Assembly (NCBI RefSeq): GCF_011007365.1
Contig: NZ_WFKM01000003.1
Location: 1-64,000, forward strand
Length of the DNA stretch: 64,000 nt
Reading direction: 5' to 3'
Source: Sphingobacterium sp. xlx-96
Lineage (GTDB): Bacteria; Bacteroidota; Bacteroidia; Sphingobacteriales; Sphingobacteriaceae
Positions 18,084 to 27,701 of this stretch are shown in pieces (positions within the stretch are counted from its first letter, which is position 1; each line of letters starts with the position of its first letter). Under the pieces are notes generated by a model. The model worked only from the letters and a program-made list of their open reading frames with translations, searched no databases and was not told where the DNA came from. A program made the position numbers and the translations under genes.

Positions 18084-19922
18084 ATGGCTAGACCAAGACT
18101 GAATAGTGGCGACTCGCATTCCGATGATTTACCTAAGCCCAAACTAAGCAAAGAATTACTGAAGAAAGCGCTTCAAATTTTATCTTATCTGAAGCCTTAT
18201 AAAGGTAAATTTATTCTGGGGATGATCTTTTTGATCTTGTCCAGTCTAACGATGTTAACTTTCCCGGCGCTATTAGGTGCGATGGTTGATGCCGCACAAG
18301 GAAAACAAACTTACCCATGGCTACAGTCCGATGTTGTATTCATCGGCGCGTTAGCACTCAGCATCCTGTTATTTCAATCAATTATGTCCTTTTTCCGAAT
18401 TCGCTTATTCGTAGAAATTTCAGAAAAGGCATTAGCGAGTATCCGTCGAGAATCGTATCTGAAACTAATCACACTTCCTGTTGACTTCTTTGCCAATCGT
18501 AGGGTGGGCGAGCTAAACAGCAGGCTGTCTTCAGATTTGTCGCAAATACAAGACACGATGACAACCACACTCGCGGAAGTAATACGCCAAAGCATTAGTC
18601 TCGTGGTCAGTGCGTTTCTTTTGATTGTTGTATCACCGAAGCTGGCTTTGATGAATCTCAGTATACTGCCTATTTTGGTGGTTACGGCTATTTTCTTTGG
18701 CAGGTTTATCCGTAATCTATCCCGACAAACCCAAGATCAACTGGCCGACTCCAATAGCATCGTACAGGAAACATTACTTGGCATATCTAATGTTAAAGCC
18801 TTCGTTAACGAGTATTACGAATCCCAGCGATACAATAGAAAGCTTGACAATGCAGTAAACCTTGCTGTCAGAGCAGCAACCTATAGAGGGCTATTTGCCT
18901 CGTTCATCATCTTCTGTATATTCGGAGCAGTAATAGCTGTAATTTGGTACGGTGCATCACTGGTATCGGCCGGAGAAATCTCCGTTGGTGACCTCACTAC
19001 CTATATATTATACTCTATGTTTGTTGCTGGATCCATGGGAAGCTCTCCTGAGCTTTATGCAGGACTACAACGCGCTTTGGGGGCAAGTGAGCGTGTCATC
19101 GAAATTCTGAATGAAAAAACAGAGAACATTGAGGTCTCCGAAGAAGATAAAAACATAAAACATCATATCATGGGCAAGCTAACCTTTGATAATGTAGAAT
19201 TTGCTTACCCTTCCAGGCCTGAATGTAAAACACTGAAAAACATCACTTTTACAGCAAATCCCGGTCAAAAGATAGCTATTGTAGGGCCTAGCGGAGCAGG
19301 AAAATCAACAATAGCCTCTCTAATTCTTCAATTCTACCAACCCTCCTCCGGAGAAATACGATATGACGAAACACCTTCCAGCAGTTTTGCTATTACCGAC
19401 ATCCGCAACCAAGTAGGTATAGTACCTCAGGATGTCTTACTTTTTGGAGGAACCATACGCGAAAACATCAACTACGGCAAGCTCGATGCCAACGCTGAAA
19501 GTATAATTGAAGCGGCAAAAAGGGCTAATGCCCATGAGTTCATCATGGGATTTCCTAATGGTTATGACACGTTAGTGGGCGAAAGAGGTGTAAAACTTTC
19601 TGGAGGGCAGCGTCAACGTATCGCTATCGCTAGAGCCTTATTAAAAGACCCGGCTATTTTGATCTTGGATGAAGCAACCTCATCTTTGGATTCCGAGTCT
19701 GAAAGATTGGTTCAGGAGGCCCTTGAAGAGCTCATGAAGAACAGAACATCAATCATTATAGCCCACCGTCTTTCGACCATCAAGAACGCAGATGCCATAC
19801 TCGTAATTGATGATGGAAGCGTTGCAGATTTTGGCAATCATATCGAGCTTCTGTCTAAAGGATCCGGTCTATATCACCATCTATATACCCTTCAGTCCAG
19901 TCAGAAGACATTGGAGGGTTAG
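18084..19922 (+). CDS. ABC exporter, MsbA-like half-transporter
   Basis: Membrane and ATPase domains are fused in one 612-aa chain, as in homodimeric exporters. About six membrane helices occupy residues 40-330. The nucleotide-binding domain follows with Walker A GPSGAGKS (401-408), signature LSGGQRQRIAIARALL, Walker B ILILDEATSSLD and switch IIAHRLSTI. The family exports lipids, peptides or drugs; substrate cannot be told from the sequence. Similarity to MsbA would fit lipid A transport, and lptC lies downstream, but this link is only suggestive. Confidence 0.9.
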   Translation: MARPRLNSGDSHSDDLPKPKLSKELLKKALQILSYLKPYKGKFILGMIFLILSSLTMLTFPALLGAMVDAAQGKQTYPWLQSDVVFIGALALSILLFQSIMSFFRIRLFVEISEKALASIRRESYLKLITLPVDFFANRRVGELNSRLSSDLSQIQDTMTTTLAEVIRQSISLVVSAFLLIVVSPKLALMNLSILPILVVTAIFFGRFIRNLSRQTQDQLADSNSIVQETLLGISNVKAFVNEYYESQRYNRKLDNAVNLAVRAATYRGLFASFIIFCIFGAVIAVIWYGASLVSAGEISVGDLTTYILYSMFVAGSMGSSPELYAGLQRALGASERVIEILNEKTENIEVSEEDKNIKHHIMGKLTFDNVEFAYPSRPECKTLKNITFTANPGQKIAIVGPSGAGKSTIASLILQFYQPSSGEIRYDETPSSSFAITDIRNQVGIVPQDVLLFGGTIRENINYGKLDANAESIIEAAKRANAHEFIMGFPNGYDTLVGERGVKLSGGQRQRIAIARALLKDPAILILDEATSSLDSESERLVQEALEELMKNRTSIIIAHRLSTIKNADAILVIDDGSVADFGNHIELLSKGSGLYHHLYTLQSSQKTLEG

Positions 19923-20190
19923 AGAAGTGAAAGCGTAAAGAAATTAAAAATCCACCTTAATCCCTAGTACCCCTAACTTCTTACTTTTCTAAAGCAGAAA
20001 AGGGTCGTTAAAAATTTGTTAATCCGTCGTTTCAAAAAACTTTTTGGAACGATGGTTGTTTATTGAGTATAAATTGAATAGATAATAAAACAAATATTAA
20101 GTCATGAAACCATCCTGATTATTCAAACCACCCCGTGGCGTGAAATAAATCTGATAGCTTCATCACCATTAAAAAACAAATTTTATAAAG

Positions 20191-20565
20191 ATGAAAAATA
20201 GGAATGGATTAGTTGCATTTGCATTATTAGGATTGGCTGTCGGAACAGCTGCGTATTACTTATTAGCGACAGAAGACGGCAAGAAAACGTTGAATAAAGC
20301 TAACGACGGCATTAAAGATTTGACGAAGTCGCTTAAAGATCTATCGAAAAGAGAGGCAAAACGAGCATCTCGGTTGGCTCAGGAAGCTAAAGAAGATTTG
20401 CGTGAATGGAAGTCAAAAGCAAAAGATGCAGGTAAAGATGTCCTAAACAAAGTATCGGAAAAAGCTTCCGACTGGGCAGGAAGGGCATCGGATACGAGTC
20501 AAAAACTTGCTGACAAGACAGAAAATCTGACAGAAAAACTAAAATCAGACATTTCGAAAGCCTAA
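20191..20565 (+). CDS. YtxH-like membrane-anchored helical protein
   Basis: A short hydrophobic N-terminal segment (LVAFALLGLAVGTAAYYLL) is followed by about 95 residues of charged amphipathic helix rich in Lys, Ala, Asp and Glu (for example SKREAKRASRLAQEAKEDL). This is the layout of YtxH-type stress proteins with LEA-like tails. Such proteins are small (here 124 aa) and often linked to envelope or general stress. There are no catalytic motifs. Confidence 0.7.
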   Translation: MKNRNGLVAFALLGLAVGTAAYYLLATEDGKKTLNKANDGIKDLTKSLKDLSKREAKRASRLAQEAKEDLREWKSKAKDAGKDVLNKVSEKASDWAGRASDTSQKLADKTENLTEKLKSDISKA

Positions 20566-20600
20566 TTTTGAAAAGTAAATACCGAAGACCACAAAATATG

Positions 20601-20608
20601 TATCTTTG
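20601..20608 (+). promoter_or_regulatory. Candidate -7 element before ccmB
   Basis: TATCTTTG matches TAnnTTTG and lies 7 bp upstream of the ccmB start. If it is used, the leader would be extremely short or the message leaderless. No -33 TTG is at 17-23 nt. Confidence 0.35.
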
Positions 20609-20614
20609 TAGTAC

Positions 20615-21274
20615 ATGAGTTTCTTGCAGCAGGTAAAAACATTAGTCTATAAAGATCTTACTTTAGAATGGCGTTCCAAATATGCTATAAACAGCATTTT
20701 ATTATATGTAGTATCTACTGTATTTGTGTGCTATCAAGCATTTAAATCAGTAGATACTCAAATTTGGAATGCCTTATTTTGGATTATCTTACTGTTTGCT
20801 TCCATAAATGCAATAAGCCGATCATTCGTGCAGGAAAGCCAGTATAGACAACTGTACTACTACGCTATAGCGAGCCCAAAATCAATCATCATATCCAAAG
20901 TAATCTACAATGTAGTGTTGATGACAGTTCTCTCTGTTATTACTTACATTATCTACTCCCTAATTTTCAAGAATCCCGTAGGGGACCCTCTTTTTTATTA
21001 CATAGCCGTCCTATTAGGAGCAATAAGCTTTGCTACAGTATTCACCATGGTATCAGGCATCAGTGCTAAAACAGGTAACAATAGTACGATAATGGCGATT
21101 TTAGCATTTCCGGTAATCATCCCTTTATTAATTGTTCTGATTACGCTTTCTCAAAATGCTTTACAAGGGATGGATAGAGCCGAAAGTTACAACGAAATAG
21201 GTGTTCTGCTCGCAATTAATGTCATAACTATTACTATTTCTTTATTGTTATTTCCTTACCTTTGGAGGGATTAA
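20615..21274 (+). CDS. ccmB: Heme exporter/cytochrome c maturation permease CcmB
   Basis: The 219-aa polytopic membrane protein has about six helices and the N-terminus VKTLVYKDLTLEWRSKYAIN typical of CcmB. CcmB is the permease of the CcmAB ABC complex, which with CcmC and CcmD releases heme-loaded CcmE. The ATPase gene ccmA is not adjacent. ccmC follows after 15 bp and a CcmD-like gene after that, supporting the assignment. Confidence 0.9.
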   Translation: MSFLQQVKTLVYKDLTLEWRSKYAINSILLYVVSTVFVCYQAFKSVDTQIWNALFWIILLFASINAISRSFVQESQYRQLYYYAIASPKSIIISKVIYNVVLMTVLSVITYIIYSLIFKNPVGDPLFYYIAVLLGAISFATVFTMVSGISAKTGNNSTIMAILAFPVIIPLLIVLITLSQNALQGMDRAESYNEIGVLLAINVITITISLLLFPYLWRD

Positions 21275-21289
21275 AATAACAAGTAGAAA

Positions 21290-21955
21290 ATGAGAAAAAA
21301 CTGGTGGAAAATACTAGCCGCTTTTTTAGTTAGTGCATCTGTAATTGCCGGATTTATGGGACCGGTACCTCAATTATTCCTCCTTCACGAGACCATAAGA
21401 AATGTTTATTTTCACGTACCTATGTGGTTTGCTATGTTTACTTTATATGGCATTTCTGTGGTCTACAGTGTCAAATATCTCAACAATGGAAACCCCAAAC
21501 ACGACCTTATTGCCGTTGAGGCCGTAAATACCGGCATAATCTTCTGCTTTTTAGGTCTTTTAACAGGTATGCAATGGGCAAACATCACTTGGGGCGAAGC
21601 TTGGCCTAGCGACCCAAAAACTAATGGATCTGCAATTGCCACTTTAATGTATCTTGCATATTTAGTCCTTCGTAATGCATTGGACGAAGAGCAAAAGCGA
21701 GCTAAAATTTCTGCTGTTTATAATATTTTTGCCTTCCCGATAATGATTGTACTGCTGTATATATTGCCTAAAATGACAGACTCTCTACATCCTGGAAGTG
21801 GCGGAAACTCTACGTTTGGGGATTTGGATATGGATAACAACATGCGTCCAATATTTTATTCGGCCGTTATTGGCTGGATACTTACAGGAGTATGGATCTG
21901 CACCTTGCGTTACAGATTAAGACTCTTAGAACGCAAAGGGAATCATATCGACTAA
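21290..21955 (+). CDS. ccmC: Cytochrome c maturation heme-handling protein CcmC
   Basis: CcmC presents heme to CcmE at the periplasmic face. The 221-aa protein has six predicted membrane helices and a conserved His in the first periplasmic loop (FLLHETIRNVYFHVPMW). The tryptophan-rich signature is present in altered form, WGEAWPSDPKTNGS, in place of the WGxxWxWD pattern of proteobacterial CcmC. The second His is in DSLHPGSG. It sits between ccmB and a CcmD-like gene. Confidence 0.93.
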   Translation: MRKNWWKILAAFLVSASVIAGFMGPVPQLFLLHETIRNVYFHVPMWFAMFTLYGISVVYSVKYLNNGNPKHDLIAVEAVNTGIIFCFLGLLTGMQWANITWGEAWPSDPKTNGSAIATLMYLAYLVLRNALDEEQKRAKISAVYNIFAFPIMIVLLYILPKMTDSLHPGSGGNSTFGDLDMDNNMRPIFYSAVIGWILTGVWICTLRYRLRLLERKGNHID

Positions 21956-21969
21956 AACACGGATGCTCA

Positions 21970-22018
21970 AGAAGCAAAAACACCTATTATTCCGCAAACT
22001 GGCGGATAACAGATAAAA
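21970..22018 (-). repeat. Dispersed palindromic repeat, copy 1
   Basis: Read on the minus strand, 49 nt match 53982-54030 (plus strand) at 39 of 49 positions without gaps. The core TCCGCCAG..TGCGGA is an imperfect palindrome. It lies in the gap between ccmC and ccmD. The layout resembles REP-type intergenic elements. Confidence 0.6.
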
Positions 22019-22034
22019 GAATAGTAATACACAT

Positions 22035-22241
22035 ATGAAAAAAATCAGCTTATTTTCCATCTTCACCTTCGCGACAATACTGTCTTCTTATGCGCAGTCT
22101 TCCGAAATAGAAATGGCCACAGCCCTTAGAAGTTCAGGGAAGATATGGGTTGTAGTAATGGTACTTTTGACCATTGTTATTGGCCTTTATGTTTACCTTT
22201 TTACAATCGATAAAAAAGTAAAGAAATTAGAAAATAAATAG
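22035..22241 (+). CDS. ccmD: CcmD-like small membrane protein
   Basis: A 68-aa protein with an N-terminal signal or anchor (KKISLFSIFTFATILSSYAQ), one membrane helix (IWVVVMVLLTIVIGLYVYLF) and a basic cytoplasmic tail (DKKVKKLENK). This size, topology and position directly after ccmB-ccmC match CcmD, the helper that stabilises the CcmC-CcmE-heme complex. Sequence motifs in CcmD are weak, so the name depends on context. Confidence 0.75.
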   Translation: MKKISLFSIFTFATILSSYAQSSEIEMATALRSSGKIWVVVMVLLTIVIGLYVYLFTIDKKVKKLENK

Positions 22242-22270
22242 ATACTAATTTCCGATCATCAAATCTATCC

Positions 22271-23254
22271 ATGTTAATAAATCAACACAGAAAATTCACT
22301 CCAGTTAATATCCTATCGGTATCAATCATTGGTGCATTTTTGTGTTTAGGGGCCTTTCTGCATCTCCCTGAAGAATTGCATCCGGTCTTTCTGGAGCCGG
22401 CAGCCAATAATCTTTTTGGGATTGAGATTGGGCTAGGATTAGTTCCAGTATCCAATGTCTTGTTGACTCTGGCATTAACGCTGCTGCAGGCTTTCTTACT
22501 CAACAGAGTTGTTAATCATTTTAATTTTCTTGGAAAACCAAATTTTCTGACTGCACTTCTATTCATGACTTTGGTCAGTTTGTTCCTACCCTTTTTGGTG
22601 CTATCCCCTACGTTGATCTGTAATTTTATCACGATATGGATGATGAGTAAACTTTTCAACATTTATAAACAGGCTGATGTAAAAGGATTGATGTTCGATT
22701 TGGGAATGATTGTAGGATTGGGAAGTCTAATATACTTTCCGTTTATAGTTATGTTTCTTTTACTATGGATCGCTTTAATTATCTTCAGACCGTTTATTTG
22801 GAGAGAATGGGTCACACCGCTTTTGGGATTTTCCATTATATATTTTTTATTGGGTGTGATATATTACTTATTCGATCGATTCGACGAATTTAAAGCGATA
22901 TTCTCCCCGTTTACAAATCCACTACCCAGCACGTTACACGTCGATTATCACGACTATTTAGTAGTGGCTCCAATAATTATCGGTTTAATTTTCTTCCTAT
23001 TCGTACTACGTGACCAGTACTTTAAAAGCATCGTACATATAAGAAAGTCATTTCAACTTCTTTTCTATATGCTTTTGTTGATCGTAGGTTCATTTTACTT
23101 AAACGAAAAGATTAATATTAATCATTTTTTACTATGTGCACCTCCATTGGCAATCTACTTGGCATACTATTTTTCTTTTGCTAAGAATAAATGGATTTAT
23201 GAAAGTCTGTACCTCATAATTATAGCGACTATATTATACTTTCAGTTTATGTAA
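22271..23254 (+). CDS. Polytopic membrane protein (DUF6427-like)
   Basis: The 327-aa protein has about nine to ten hydrophobic helices, almost no long soluble loops, and a terminal membrane segment (YLIIIATILYFQFM). The overall pattern resembles the Bacteroidota family DUF6427, whose function is unknown; I place it there with moderate confidence. It lies 29 bp after the ccmD-like gene and could be in the same transcript. Confidence 0.6.
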   Translation: MLINQHRKFTPVNILSVSIIGAFLCLGAFLHLPEELHPVFLEPAANNLFGIEIGLGLVPVSNVLLTLALTLLQAFLLNRVVNHFNFLGKPNFLTALLFMTLVSLFLPFLVLSPTLICNFITIWMMSKLFNIYKQADVKGLMFDLGMIVGLGSLIYFPFIVMFLLLWIALIIFRPFIWREWVTPLLGFSIIYFLLGVIYYLFDRFDEFKAIFSPFTNPLPSTLHVDYHDYLVVAPIIIGLIFFLFVLRDQYFKSIVHIRKSFQLLFYMLLLIVGSFYLNEKININHFLLCAPPLAIYLAYYFSFAKNKWIYESLYLIIIATILYFQFM

Positions 23255-23320
23255 AAAACTGAAAAACAGCCGTTTAACCTTTTTTAACAAAATGAGCTAA
23301 AGGATTCATTAAAATTTAAA

Positions 23321-23328
23321 TAGTTTTG
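23321..23328 (+). promoter_or_regulatory. Candidate -7 element before the barrel/lptC genes
   Basis: TAGTTTTG matches TAnnTTTG in the 190-bp gap before the gene at 23445. No -33 TTG is at the expected distance. Confidence 0.35.
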
Positions 23329-23444
23329 TATCGAAATAAATCCATTACAAGGTGCCTCAACAGGCAATTTCAAAATGCCAGTTCGTTATTGGCCTATCAA
23401 GATAACACGAAAAAGACATCCGAAGTGCGGAGACGATAAAATAT

Positions 23445-24773
23445 ATGCATAAACTATCCAATGTTTTGAGTGCCCGAAAGGCTTTAAAGCTCGTAATTGC
23501 TGCAGGCTTAATCCTGGTCAATATTCAGGTAGACGCCCAGACCACCACGTCACATTCTCCCTATTCCAAATTTGGCCTTGGGCAGATGCGAGAAGATCTC
23601 CTTCCCCAGACCCGTTCCATGGGAGGAATATCTACGGCTATACGCTATCAATCTGGGCTACCAATTCTAAATATAGCCAATCCAGCAAGTTATTCTGCGT
23701 TCTCTAGAACAATATTAGAAGCAGGCCTTTACGGAAATTCAACGGAGCTCGCCAAAGGAAACGCGAAGGATAACACCTCTGATTTCGCCTTTTCTCATCT
23801 TGCTATCGGTGTCCCATTATCCCAAAGGTTCGGCGGTTTAGCATTTGGATTGATGCCCTATTCGGATGTTGGATACAATGCAACAGCAGTTAAAAGTAAT
23901 GCCAACCTGCTTTCTCTAGAAACCAGCAGCGGTGAAGGAGGAATTAACAAAGCTTTCTTCGGGTATGGTGTATCGCCTATAAAAGGCGTGAGTATTGGTG
24001 CTAACGTTGGTTTTTTATTCGGAGAACTGAACGATATCAAGTTGGTCAGCTTCCCACAAGATCCAAACATGCTTAATGCACGGTATAATGAAACACGTCT
24101 GATAAGAGGAGCAACCGTAGATTACGGTATCCAGTACTCTAAAGCTATCAGCAAGAAACTGAATCTTACCTTAGGCTACTCAGGATCTCTTAATAATACC
24201 GTAAAAAGTAAAACAACGTTATTGGCAACGAGAACGGAGCCATCATCCGATCCAGATTTTCAAAATATAGCGTTAGATACTGTTTCATTTAAACAAGGAT
24301 TAGCACGTAAAATAAACCTTCCATTAAAACACGCAGTTGGTTTCACCCTTTCCAAAGGTTATAACTGGATGATAGGTGCCGATTTCAAATATGCAGATTG
24401 GAGTGATTTTCAAACTCGTGTAGGCGAACCTTCACTGGGCAAAAACTACGGTTTTGCTGTAGGGGGCCAGATAAAACCAGACCCAACATCGGTAAGATAC
24501 TGGAATATTGTCGATTATAGACTTGGCTTTAGGTACAACCAAACTCAAGTAAAATATAACGACAGAAATATTAACGATATGGCTGTTACGGTGGGAATTG
24601 GCTTACCACTACCTGAAACAAATTTCGGGATGACCTTTTCAAGAATCAATATCTCTGCAGAATTCGGTCAACAGGGCTCTCTTTCAAACAACTTGGTGCG
24701 AGAGCGTTACATCAACTTAAATCTTGGCTTTACATTAAATGACACTTGGTTCAGAAGAAGGAGCTATGACTAA
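23445..24773 (+). CDS. Outer-membrane beta-barrel protein, FadL-like in appearance
   Basis: The 442-aa protein has a signal peptide ending near VDAQ, then SHSPYSKFGLGQM and an N-terminal block that lists small residues in the manner of OmpP1/FadL-related proteins (NIANPASYSAF). The remainder is a series of amphipathic strands with Gly/Tyr turns and a C-terminal aromatic strand. I do not recognise a specific function. lptC overlaps its 3' end, so the two are translationally coupled, which suggests an outer-membrane biogenesis context. Confidence 0.75.
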   Translation: MHKLSNVLSARKALKLVIAAGLILVNIQVDAQTTTSHSPYSKFGLGQMREDLLPQTRSMGGISTAIRYQSGLPILNIANPASYSAFSRTILEAGLYGNSTELAKGNAKDNTSDFAFSHLAIGVPLSQRFGGLAFGLMPYSDVGYNATAVKSNANLLSLETSSGEGGINKAFFGYGVSPIKGVSIGANVGFLFGELNDIKLVSFPQDPNMLNARYNETRLIRGATVDYGIQYSKAISKKLNLTLGYSGSLNNTVKSKTTLLATRTEPSSDPDFQNIALDTVSFKQGLARKINLPLKHAVGFTLSKGYNWMIGADFKYADWSDFQTRVGEPSLGKNYGFAVGGQIKPDPTSVRYWNIVDYRLGFRYNQTQVKYNDRNINDMAVTVGIGLPLPETNFGMTFSRINISAEFGQQGSLSNNLVRERYINLNLGFTLNDTWFRRRSYD

Positions 24774-25389
24774 GATCACTATCATCTCCAAAAATATTTT
24801 ATCATTTATTCCCCTATTGTCTTTAAGCGCAATAGGGGTTTTCTTGCTTAGCGCTTGTGAAAATGATCTACGTGAGGTAAATAAAATTGAAAATATTCAA
24901 AAAGAAGAAGCAGTTGATATCTCTAAAGATGTAAAAATAATCGTCAGTGATTCCGCTGTCGTCAAAGCACAATTAACTGGTCCTGAAATGCGTGTGTATC
25001 ATGATACCACGGGCAATAAAAATAGCAACTATGAATTTCAGAAAGGAGTACAGATTATATTTTATGATGCTATGGGGCGAGAAAGTCAACGCATTCGCTC
25101 AGACTATGGCAAACAACGTATACTTGACGGTATTACGGAATTCAAAAAGAATGTGGTTGTAAATATGTCCGATGGTTCTATTATAAAAACCGAAGAACTT
25201 TTCTACGACGAAAAACAAAAAACGTACTACAATAGCGTGCCTATAACTTTTGAGTTCAAAGATGCAAGAGGTAATCTACAGGCCACATCATTTACCTCCG
25301 ATACAGAGTTTAGGAATATTAATGGCCAAAACATGACGGGTTTCTATATCCCCTCTAGTACAAGTCAACTTCCAACATTCGGCAATTAA
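24766..25389 (+). CDS. lptC: LPS export protein LptC, lipoprotein form
   Basis: LptC links the inner-membrane LptBFG transporter to the periplasmic bridge. The ATG at 24766 is preferred over 24739 because it gives a clean lipoprotein signal ending LLSAC (Cys31) and overlaps the upstream stop by a few bases. The 207-aa product has the LptC pattern of short beta strands (VKAQLTGPEMRVYHD, GVQIIFYDAMGRESQRI, SIIKTEELFYDEKQKTYYN). Lipid-anchored LptC is common in Bacteroidota. The foldase gene follows after 144 bp. Confidence 0.88.
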   Translation: MTKITIISKNILSFIPLLSLSAIGVFLLSACENDLREVNKIENIQKEEAVDISKDVKIIVSDSAVVKAQLTGPEMRVYHDTTGNKNSNYEFQKGVQIIFYDAMGRESQRIRSDYGKQRILDGITEFKKNVVVNMSDGSIIKTEELFYDEKQKTYYNSVPITFEFKDARGNLQATSFTSDTEFRNINGQNMTGFYIPSSTSQLPTFGN

Positions 25390-25533
25390 TTCAAACGCAT
25401 ACTCTAAAGCTTTAAATAAGTTTCATTTACATCATAAAAATTTACTATTTTTTTTATAAAAGTTGTATCTTGCGCCTTGTTTTAACAAAACACAATTAAA
25501 TAACTAAAGAACACATAAATACAATACGAGAAT

Positions 25534-27639
25534 ATGGGATTAATGGGTAATTTGCGTAACCGTGCTGGATTGGTAATATTCGTAATCGGTTTAGCAATTG
25601 TTGCATTTTTATTAGGGGACATCATTCAGTCCGGAATGCCTTTTTGGGCTAAAAAGCAAAATGAAGTCGGTAACATTAATGGCAATTCAATTGACTATCA
25701 AGACTTCAATGCTCAAGTAGAACAAACTTCAGCAATGTATCAGCAACAAATGGGTGGTGCAGAAACACCACAAATCAAAAATTTTGCTGTACAACAAGTT
25801 TGGAATCAATTTGTATCTAAAGAATTGATCGCTAAGGAAATTGAAAAACTAGGACTAGTGGTCGGTAAGAAAGAATTTAATGATCTCATTACGGGGCCGA
25901 ATCCTTCTCCACAGATTATGCAAACTTTCACCAATCCTCAAACGGGACAATTTGATCGTAATTACCTAACTCAAGTTATTAATGAGGCTAAAGGTGGTAA
26001 TGCTCAAGTAGCCCAACAGTGGGAATTGCTCCTCGAAAATATCCGTACACAAAGGTTGACTGAAAAATATTCAAATTTAGTAAGTAACACCGTATACGTT
26101 ACAGCTTTGGAAGCACAAGATGAATACACCGCTAAAAACAAATTGGCCAACTTCAAGTACGTCTTACTAGACTATTCTTCGGTCAATGAAGCAGACATCA
26201 AGCTAACAGACGCTGATTACAAAGAATATTACGATAAGCATAAAAATGCTTTTAAAAACCCAGAAGAAACTCGTGCAGTTGAATACGTATTATTTGATGC
26301 TAGCGCTACAGCGAAGGATTCAGCAAATACTTTAGCTGCAATCCAAACTTTAAAAGGCGAACTAGCAGCTTCCACAAACGATTCATTATTTGTAGTAGGA
26401 AGTTCTGACAACAAATACCCTGTGACTTATTACAGAAAAGGCCAAGTGAGCCCTGCATTAGATTCTGTTATATTCAATGCTGCTAAAGGTACTACAGTAG
26501 GGCCTTTCTTATCCAACGGAGCTTACGAAATTGCTAAAATAATTGACTCCAAATTTAGTCCAGATTCCGTAAAAGCGAGTCACATTCTTTTAAATGCAAC
26601 CGCTGAAGGAGGAATTGATAAAGCAAAAGCAAAAGCAGATTCAATAAAAGGCCTTATTACAAAAGGAGAAAGTTTCTCGGCTTTGGCCGTGGAATTCAGT
26701 CAAGATCCAGGCAGCAAGGCTAATGGAGGAGATTTGGGAACTTTCCCCAGAGGTCAAATGGTCGGACCTTTCGAAGAAGCAGCATTCAATGGTAAATCCG
26801 GAGATGTAGTTGTTGTTGAATCCCAGTTCGGCATTCACATTTTAAAAATCGAAAAGCAAATTGGAAACTCTAAAATTGTAAAAGCTGCAATTTTAGATAA
26901 AGTAATTTCTGCAGGAAAAGAAACAACCGATGCCGTTTATGCTAAAGCCAATGCATTCTTCACTGCAGCAAAGTCAGCTAACTTCGAAGAGATAGCAAAA
27001 CAACAAAATCTAAATGTACAAAAAGCTGCACGTGTGCAACCAATGGATAACTCACTAAATGGAGCTGAAGCTTCAAGAGAACTAATCCGCTGGATTTTTG
27101 ATGCAAAGAAAGATGAGGTCTCTGACAAAGTATACGAAACAGAAAACAATTTTATCGTAGCTAAAGTTAATGCGATCAACCCTAAAGGTATCCAGTCGCT
27201 TGAGGCAATAAAAGGTGATATCGAGCTAGGGGTTAAAAACCTTGTAAAAGCGCGCATGTTAAAGGAAAAAATGAACAATGCACTAAATGGTGTTAGTTCT
27301 ATTGACCAAGTAGCGCAAAAAATTGGCAAATCTGCTATAGCAGTAGAAAACATTGTATTGGCCAACCCTGTTATTCCTGGTGTTTCTTTAGAAAGTGCAG
27401 TAATAGGTACTGTATTCGGATTACAACCTAACAAACCATCAAAAGCAATTGAAGGTACACAAGGTATATATGCTGTTCAGGTAAATAGCTTTGTAAATCC
27501 TAAAGAAATGGTAGACACAGAGCGTAAAAATCAACAAAAACAAATGTTAGCATCCAAGCAGCAACGTTCTTGGGGCTCAATCTTTAAAGCCCTTCAAGAC
27601 AATGCGAAGATTGATGACAATCGCATTAGGTTTTATTAA
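25534..27639 (+). CDS. PpiD/SurA-type periplasmic peptidyl-prolyl isomerase
   Basis: The 701-aa foldase is tethered by one N-terminal helix (GLVIFVIGLAIVAFLLGDII) with the bulk in the periplasm. A SurA-N-like chaperone region spans about residues 40-230. A parvulin domain lies at about 347-437, with VKASHILLNAT, FSQDPGSKANGGDLGTF and FGIHILKIEKQ. A second, more diverged parvulin-like segment follows. It assists folding of outer-membrane proteins, which fits the barrel and lptC genes upstream. A strong terminator follows. Confidence 0.92.
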   Translation: MGLMGNLRNRAGLVIFVIGLAIVAFLLGDIIQSGMPFWAKKQNEVGNINGNSIDYQDFNAQVEQTSAMYQQQMGGAETPQIKNFAVQQVWNQFVSKELIAKEIEKLGLVVGKKEFNDLITGPNPSPQIMQTFTNPQTGQFDRNYLTQVINEAKGGNAQVAQQWELLLENIRTQRLTEKYSNLVSNTVYVTALEAQDEYTAKNKLANFKYVLLDYSSVNEADIKLTDADYKEYYDKHKNAFKNPEETRAVEYVLFDASATAKDSANTLAAIQTLKGELAASTNDSLFVVGSSDNKYPVTYYRKGQVSPALDSVIFNAAKGTTVGPFLSNGAYEIAKIIDSKFSPDSVKASHILLNATAEGGIDKAKAKADSIKGLITKGESFSALAVEFSQDPGSKANGGDLGTFPRGQMVGPFEEAAFNGKSGDVVVVESQFGIHILKIEKQIGNSKIVKAAILDKVISAGKETTDAVYAKANAFFTAAKSANFEEIAKQQNLNVQKAARVQPMDNSLNGAEASRELIRWIFDAKKDEVSDKVYETENNFIVAKVNAINPKGIQSLEAIKGDIELGVKNLVKARMLKEKMNNALNGVSSIDQVAQKIGKSAIAVENIVLANPVIPGVSLESAVIGTVFGLQPNKPSKAIEGTQGIYAVQVNSFVNPKEMVDTERKNQQKQMLASKQQRSWGSIFKALQDNAKIDDNRIRFY

Positions 27640-27657
27640 GATATTATAACTAATTTT

Positions 27658-27692
27658 ATAGCCGAACATGAGATCATGTTCGGCTATTTTAT
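27658..27692 (+). terminator. Rho-independent terminator after the foldase gene
   Basis: A perfect 13-bp stem (27658-27670 with 27675-27687, loop AGAT) is followed by TTTATTT. It lies 19 bp after the stop and ends 10 bp before the next start. Confidence 0.93.
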
Positions 27693-27701
27693 TTCTAGTA
27701 T

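Noticed and set aside
20028..20051. Hairpin with arms CGTTTCAAAAA / TTTTTGGAACG, possible terminator of the ABC exporter
   Set aside because: It lies over 100 bp past the stop and has no T-run after the stem; too weak to call.
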